Below are positions 45,588 to 47,462 of a stretch of DNA of 47,462 nucleotides, piece after piece. Position numbers and translations under genes: made by a program. Position 1 is the first letter of the stretch. Every line of letters starts with the position of its first letter. Below the pieces are notes generated by a model. The model was given only the letters and a program-made list of their open reading frames with translations, was not told the DNA's origin and did not search any database. This stretch comes from Candidatus Azobacteroides sp. (GTDB lineage Bacteria; Bacteroidota; Bacteroidia; Bacteroidales; WRGA01), in assembly GCA_021201815.1 (NCBI GenBank), contig JAJQEC010000074.1, positions 1 through 47,462 of the forward strand. Reading direction: 5' to 3'.

Positions 45588-46949
45588 TTACATTCTTTCC
45601 AGATATATTATTTGGTCTCCATTGGAGCTTTTGATGATATTAAGTGTTTTATCAGGATATATCTCTCCAACCACATCATTTCCTCCGCGAAGTTCGAATG
45701 CTGTGAAAGTTACGATTCCATCTTTAACGGTCATTGATTTTATTACAAATTCGTTACCATATTTGTATAGGAGTTCCGGTTTTCCGGACTCTACTTCAAG
45801 TCTCCATATTTCACTCTCAGACATACCATACAAATACTTTTCTTTACTCGGATATCTGTTTTTCTCATAATAGTCAAATTTTATATTGAGGTAAGTAAAA
45901 TAAGGCAACTCCTCAAGTTGAATATTGTCCTTATCGAAAATAGTGACTTTTATGGACACATTTCCATACTCGGATAATTGTAATAAAACAGTTCTGTTTT
46001 CATAAACAAAGCAATGAAAATCCCGATCATTAAAATTAGCATTCTCAATTGTAAATACTTTCTGTTCCTGCCATGAAGATAAAGGAGATTCTGGTCGGCA
46101 ATAATAAATTGTTACATCATTAATAGTGGAAGGAAATTCGGTATACCACTTATTCAGGCAATAAAATCCCTCAGAATCCATCCATGAAAAGAATATACCT
46201 GGATTAACATCCACCATCAATGATATAAATTCATACCTTGCAAATTCGCCGGACCAGAGGCGAATATATTCTTTATTAATCAAAACATTTCCTTTTCTGT
46301 CGACTAACCATTCAATATCTCCATTTATTCCAATATTATGAATTGCCGGATACATATCATCCCGGTTTATCTGAGTTATGTATACGTTTCCTCCCTGCGT
46401 GTAAATTTTATAAATTCTATACTGGAATACAAAATACACATGTCCATTATAATCGGTACGGAAGTCTGTCTCTAATGAAATAACATCTCCATATCCGGAA
46501 CCATAGTTAGGATTACTTAACTTTGACGGATCTATGATAAATACCGCTCCATCGGACTTTTGAATAATTACCTGAGCATGCTTACGCATATAATCAAATG
46601 CCATATAAATATACTTTTCCGACATTTTACGAAAAGCAGTTACCTCTATTCCGTCGATAGGCTTTCCTACTGAATCACGGAAAATCACCCTCTCTGTGGC
46701 ACCATCATAAGAAATTTTAAAGAGTACATTTTCAGGTTCATCGGTTGTTTCTGTATCCGCACTTCTCTTACCTATGGTAGCATTACTTCCTGTAAGATAA
46801 AGCACCTCGGCATCCACAATATCTGCAAAAGCAACAGTATTGATTCCAGTGCCTTTCGGATTCGACGGATTTTCGGTATCATCCGTACAATTTGTCATTA
46901 AAAATGACACCGCTATCATTAAAGATAGCAACAATAAGTGATTTTTCAT
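45588..46949 (-). CDS. Lipoprotein with beta-propeller-like repeats, unknown function
   Basis: This 453-residue protein has a lipoprotein signal peptide (LLLLSLMIAVSFLMTNC, Cys about 21) and an Asp/Pro-rich linker. A beta-rich body follows, with repeating strand-turn units (GHVYFVFQYRIYKIYTQGG, GDIEWLVDRKGNVLINKEYIRLW, SEIWRLEVESGKPELLYKYG) that suggest a beta-propeller. No known binding or catalytic motif was found. It should be anchored to the outer membrane or on the surface. It is flanked by direct repeats and a MITE-like unit, and a structured leader lies between 46993 and 47074. Confidence 0.8.
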   Translation of the reverse strand: MKNHLLLLSLMIAVSFLMTNCTDDTENPSNPKGTGINTVAFADIVDAEVLYLTGSNATIGKRSADTETTDEPENVLFKISYDGATERVIFRDSVGKPIDGIEVTAFRKMSEKYIYMAFDYMRKHAQVIIQKSDGAVFIIDPSKLSNPNYGSGYGDVISLETDFRTDYNGHVYFVFQYRIYKIYTQGGNVYITQINRDDMYPAIHNIGINGDIEWLVDRKGNVLINKEYIRLWSGEFARYEFISLMVDVNPGIFFSWMDSEGFYCLNKWYTEFPSTINDVTIYYCRPESPLSSWQEQKVFTIENANFNDRDFHCFVYENRTVLLQLSEYGNVSIKVTIFDKDNIQLEELPYFTYLNIKFDYYEKNRYPSKEKYLYGMSESEIWRLEVESGKPELLYKYGNEFVIKSMTVKDGIVTFTAFELRGGNDVVGEIYPDKTLNIIKSSNGDQIIYLERM

Positions 46950-46992
46950 ATCGAATATTTATTCCTCCGGCCTTTAAGAGGGTATATAAAAA

Positions 46993-47074
46993 AGAAAGTG
47001 TGAAGGCTCTTCACTTAATCCTGTTGGATTCAATAATTCAGACTCATCGCAAGGATTAGGTAAACACACTTTCT
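46993..47074 (-). promoter_or_regulatory. Structured leader upstream of the lipoprotein gene
   Basis: On the minus strand AGAAAGTGTG/CACACTTTCT (46993-47002 with 47065-47074) closes a domain with an inner TAATCCT/AGGATTA stem (47016-47022 with 47052-47058). Six Ts follow the closing stem. An alternative hairpin GTGAAG/CTTCAC (47000-47014) uses bases of the closing stem, so the two folds exclude each other. This resembles an attenuator; no ligand class was recognised. Confidence 0.5.
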
Positions 47075-47248
47075 ATTTATCCAATTAGACTTTTGGTAAT
47101 ATAATGCAAATATAATAAATATAATTATAATATATTTTAATAAAATATTAACTTTTTATTTTCCTGGTAACTCTTTTATCCGGGATGTAAAAATCTTCCA
47201 TCCACCACCGGATTATTATCCGGGATTATAAAGTTGTGATTGTGCTGT

Positions 47249-47462
47249 AGTCGGAGGAGAGAAAGGAAGAAATATTATCGAACTCCCTCCTTTTTGGCGA
47301 AGCGTAGAAGATGATGAAATCACTAAACCCGACTCTTCTCTTCGGAAAAGGGGAAGGGTTAACCCACGGTTGATATATTTTTTTAATAAGATAAATAAGA
47401 TTGTTATCACCAAACCCCACCCCTTTTGGCGAAGCCAAAAGGTACTCCCCTCGTACGTTTGC
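47249..47462 (+). repeat. Direct repeat downstream copy and contig-end repeat, right copy
   Basis: GTAGTCGGAGGAGAGAAAGG and CTTTTTGGCGAAGCGTAGAA match 45174 onward. After an insertion of about 100 bp, the repeat continues as ATCACCAAACCCCACCCCTT with a TTTGGCGAAGCCAAAA hairpin and TACTCCCCTCGTACGTTTGC. The last 55 bases are the inverted copy of 25-78. The stretch 47075-47248 shows no gene. Confidence 0.8.

Noticed and set aside
45379-45870. 163-residue plus-strand reading frame
   Set aside because: Its right half is antisense to the well-supported lipoprotein gene, and its left half is the nested inverted repeat. No family resemblance or signal was seen.

Overview
The window looks like a Bacteroidales chromosome fragment, probably Tannerellaceae or Dysgonomonadaceae-like. 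The reasons are two Bacteroidetes-type HU-like proteins, secreted proteins ending in type IX secretion (T9SS)-style C-terminal domains, SufB/SufC, occasional TAnnTTTG -7 promoter elements, and little sign of Shine-Dalgarno sequences. No rRNA, tRNA or CRISPR array was seen. The two ends of the window are inverted copies of one repeat, so it is probably a complete assembly contig that breaks in repeats.

Layout. 1-10256 is mostly housekeeping: an HU-like protein with a C-terminal winged-helix-like tail, a Snf2-type helicase, a CYTH phosphohydrolase, a Crp/Fnr regulator, a VOC-fold protein, CvpA, then sufB, a lipoprotein gene and sufC. The usual sufD and sufS do not follow; a terminator and a non-coding stretch do.

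10917-22253 is an AT-rich accessory (defence-type) island. Four tightly coupled minus-strand genes (NurA-like nuclease, HerA-like ATPase, GHKL/Hsp90-type ATPase, radical SAM enzyme) sit back to back with a plus-strand McrB/McrC-type (DUF3578-AAA plus DUF2357-PD-(D/E)XK) restriction pair. The four-gene operon is the best candidate for an undescribed system: a DNA-end-processing motor and nuclease joined to a GHKL switch ATPase and a radical SAM enzyme. The mcrB gene changes composition sharply between its specificity half and its motor half, which suggests a recombination joint inside the gene.

22398-32080 is ordinary Bacteroidales content: a GH78-like rhamnosidase, a DUF3806 protein, a cupin, a MATE exporter, a MORN-like exported protein, a seven-helix membrane protein and a flavin-reductase-like lipoprotein.

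32620-43457 holds cell-surface genes: a secreted protein with three copies of one module, and two CotH-kinase/lamin-tail paralogues. One paralogue is interrupted by an in-frame amber codon and carries an extra jelly-roll-like domain. Between them is a REP-associated tyrosine transposase (RAYT) with four copies of a complex palindromic element (a REPtron) and a truncated nucleotidyltransferase gene.

43458-47462 is repeat-rich: a 34-bp perfect palindrome with related units, a second HU-like gene, a MITE-like nested inverted repeat, direct repeats, and a lipoprotein gene with a structured leader. A separate five-copy palindromic repeat family (core AGCCGTG...CACGGCT then GCCGCTACGCGGC) is scattered through the intergenic regions from 24.7 to 45.0 kb.
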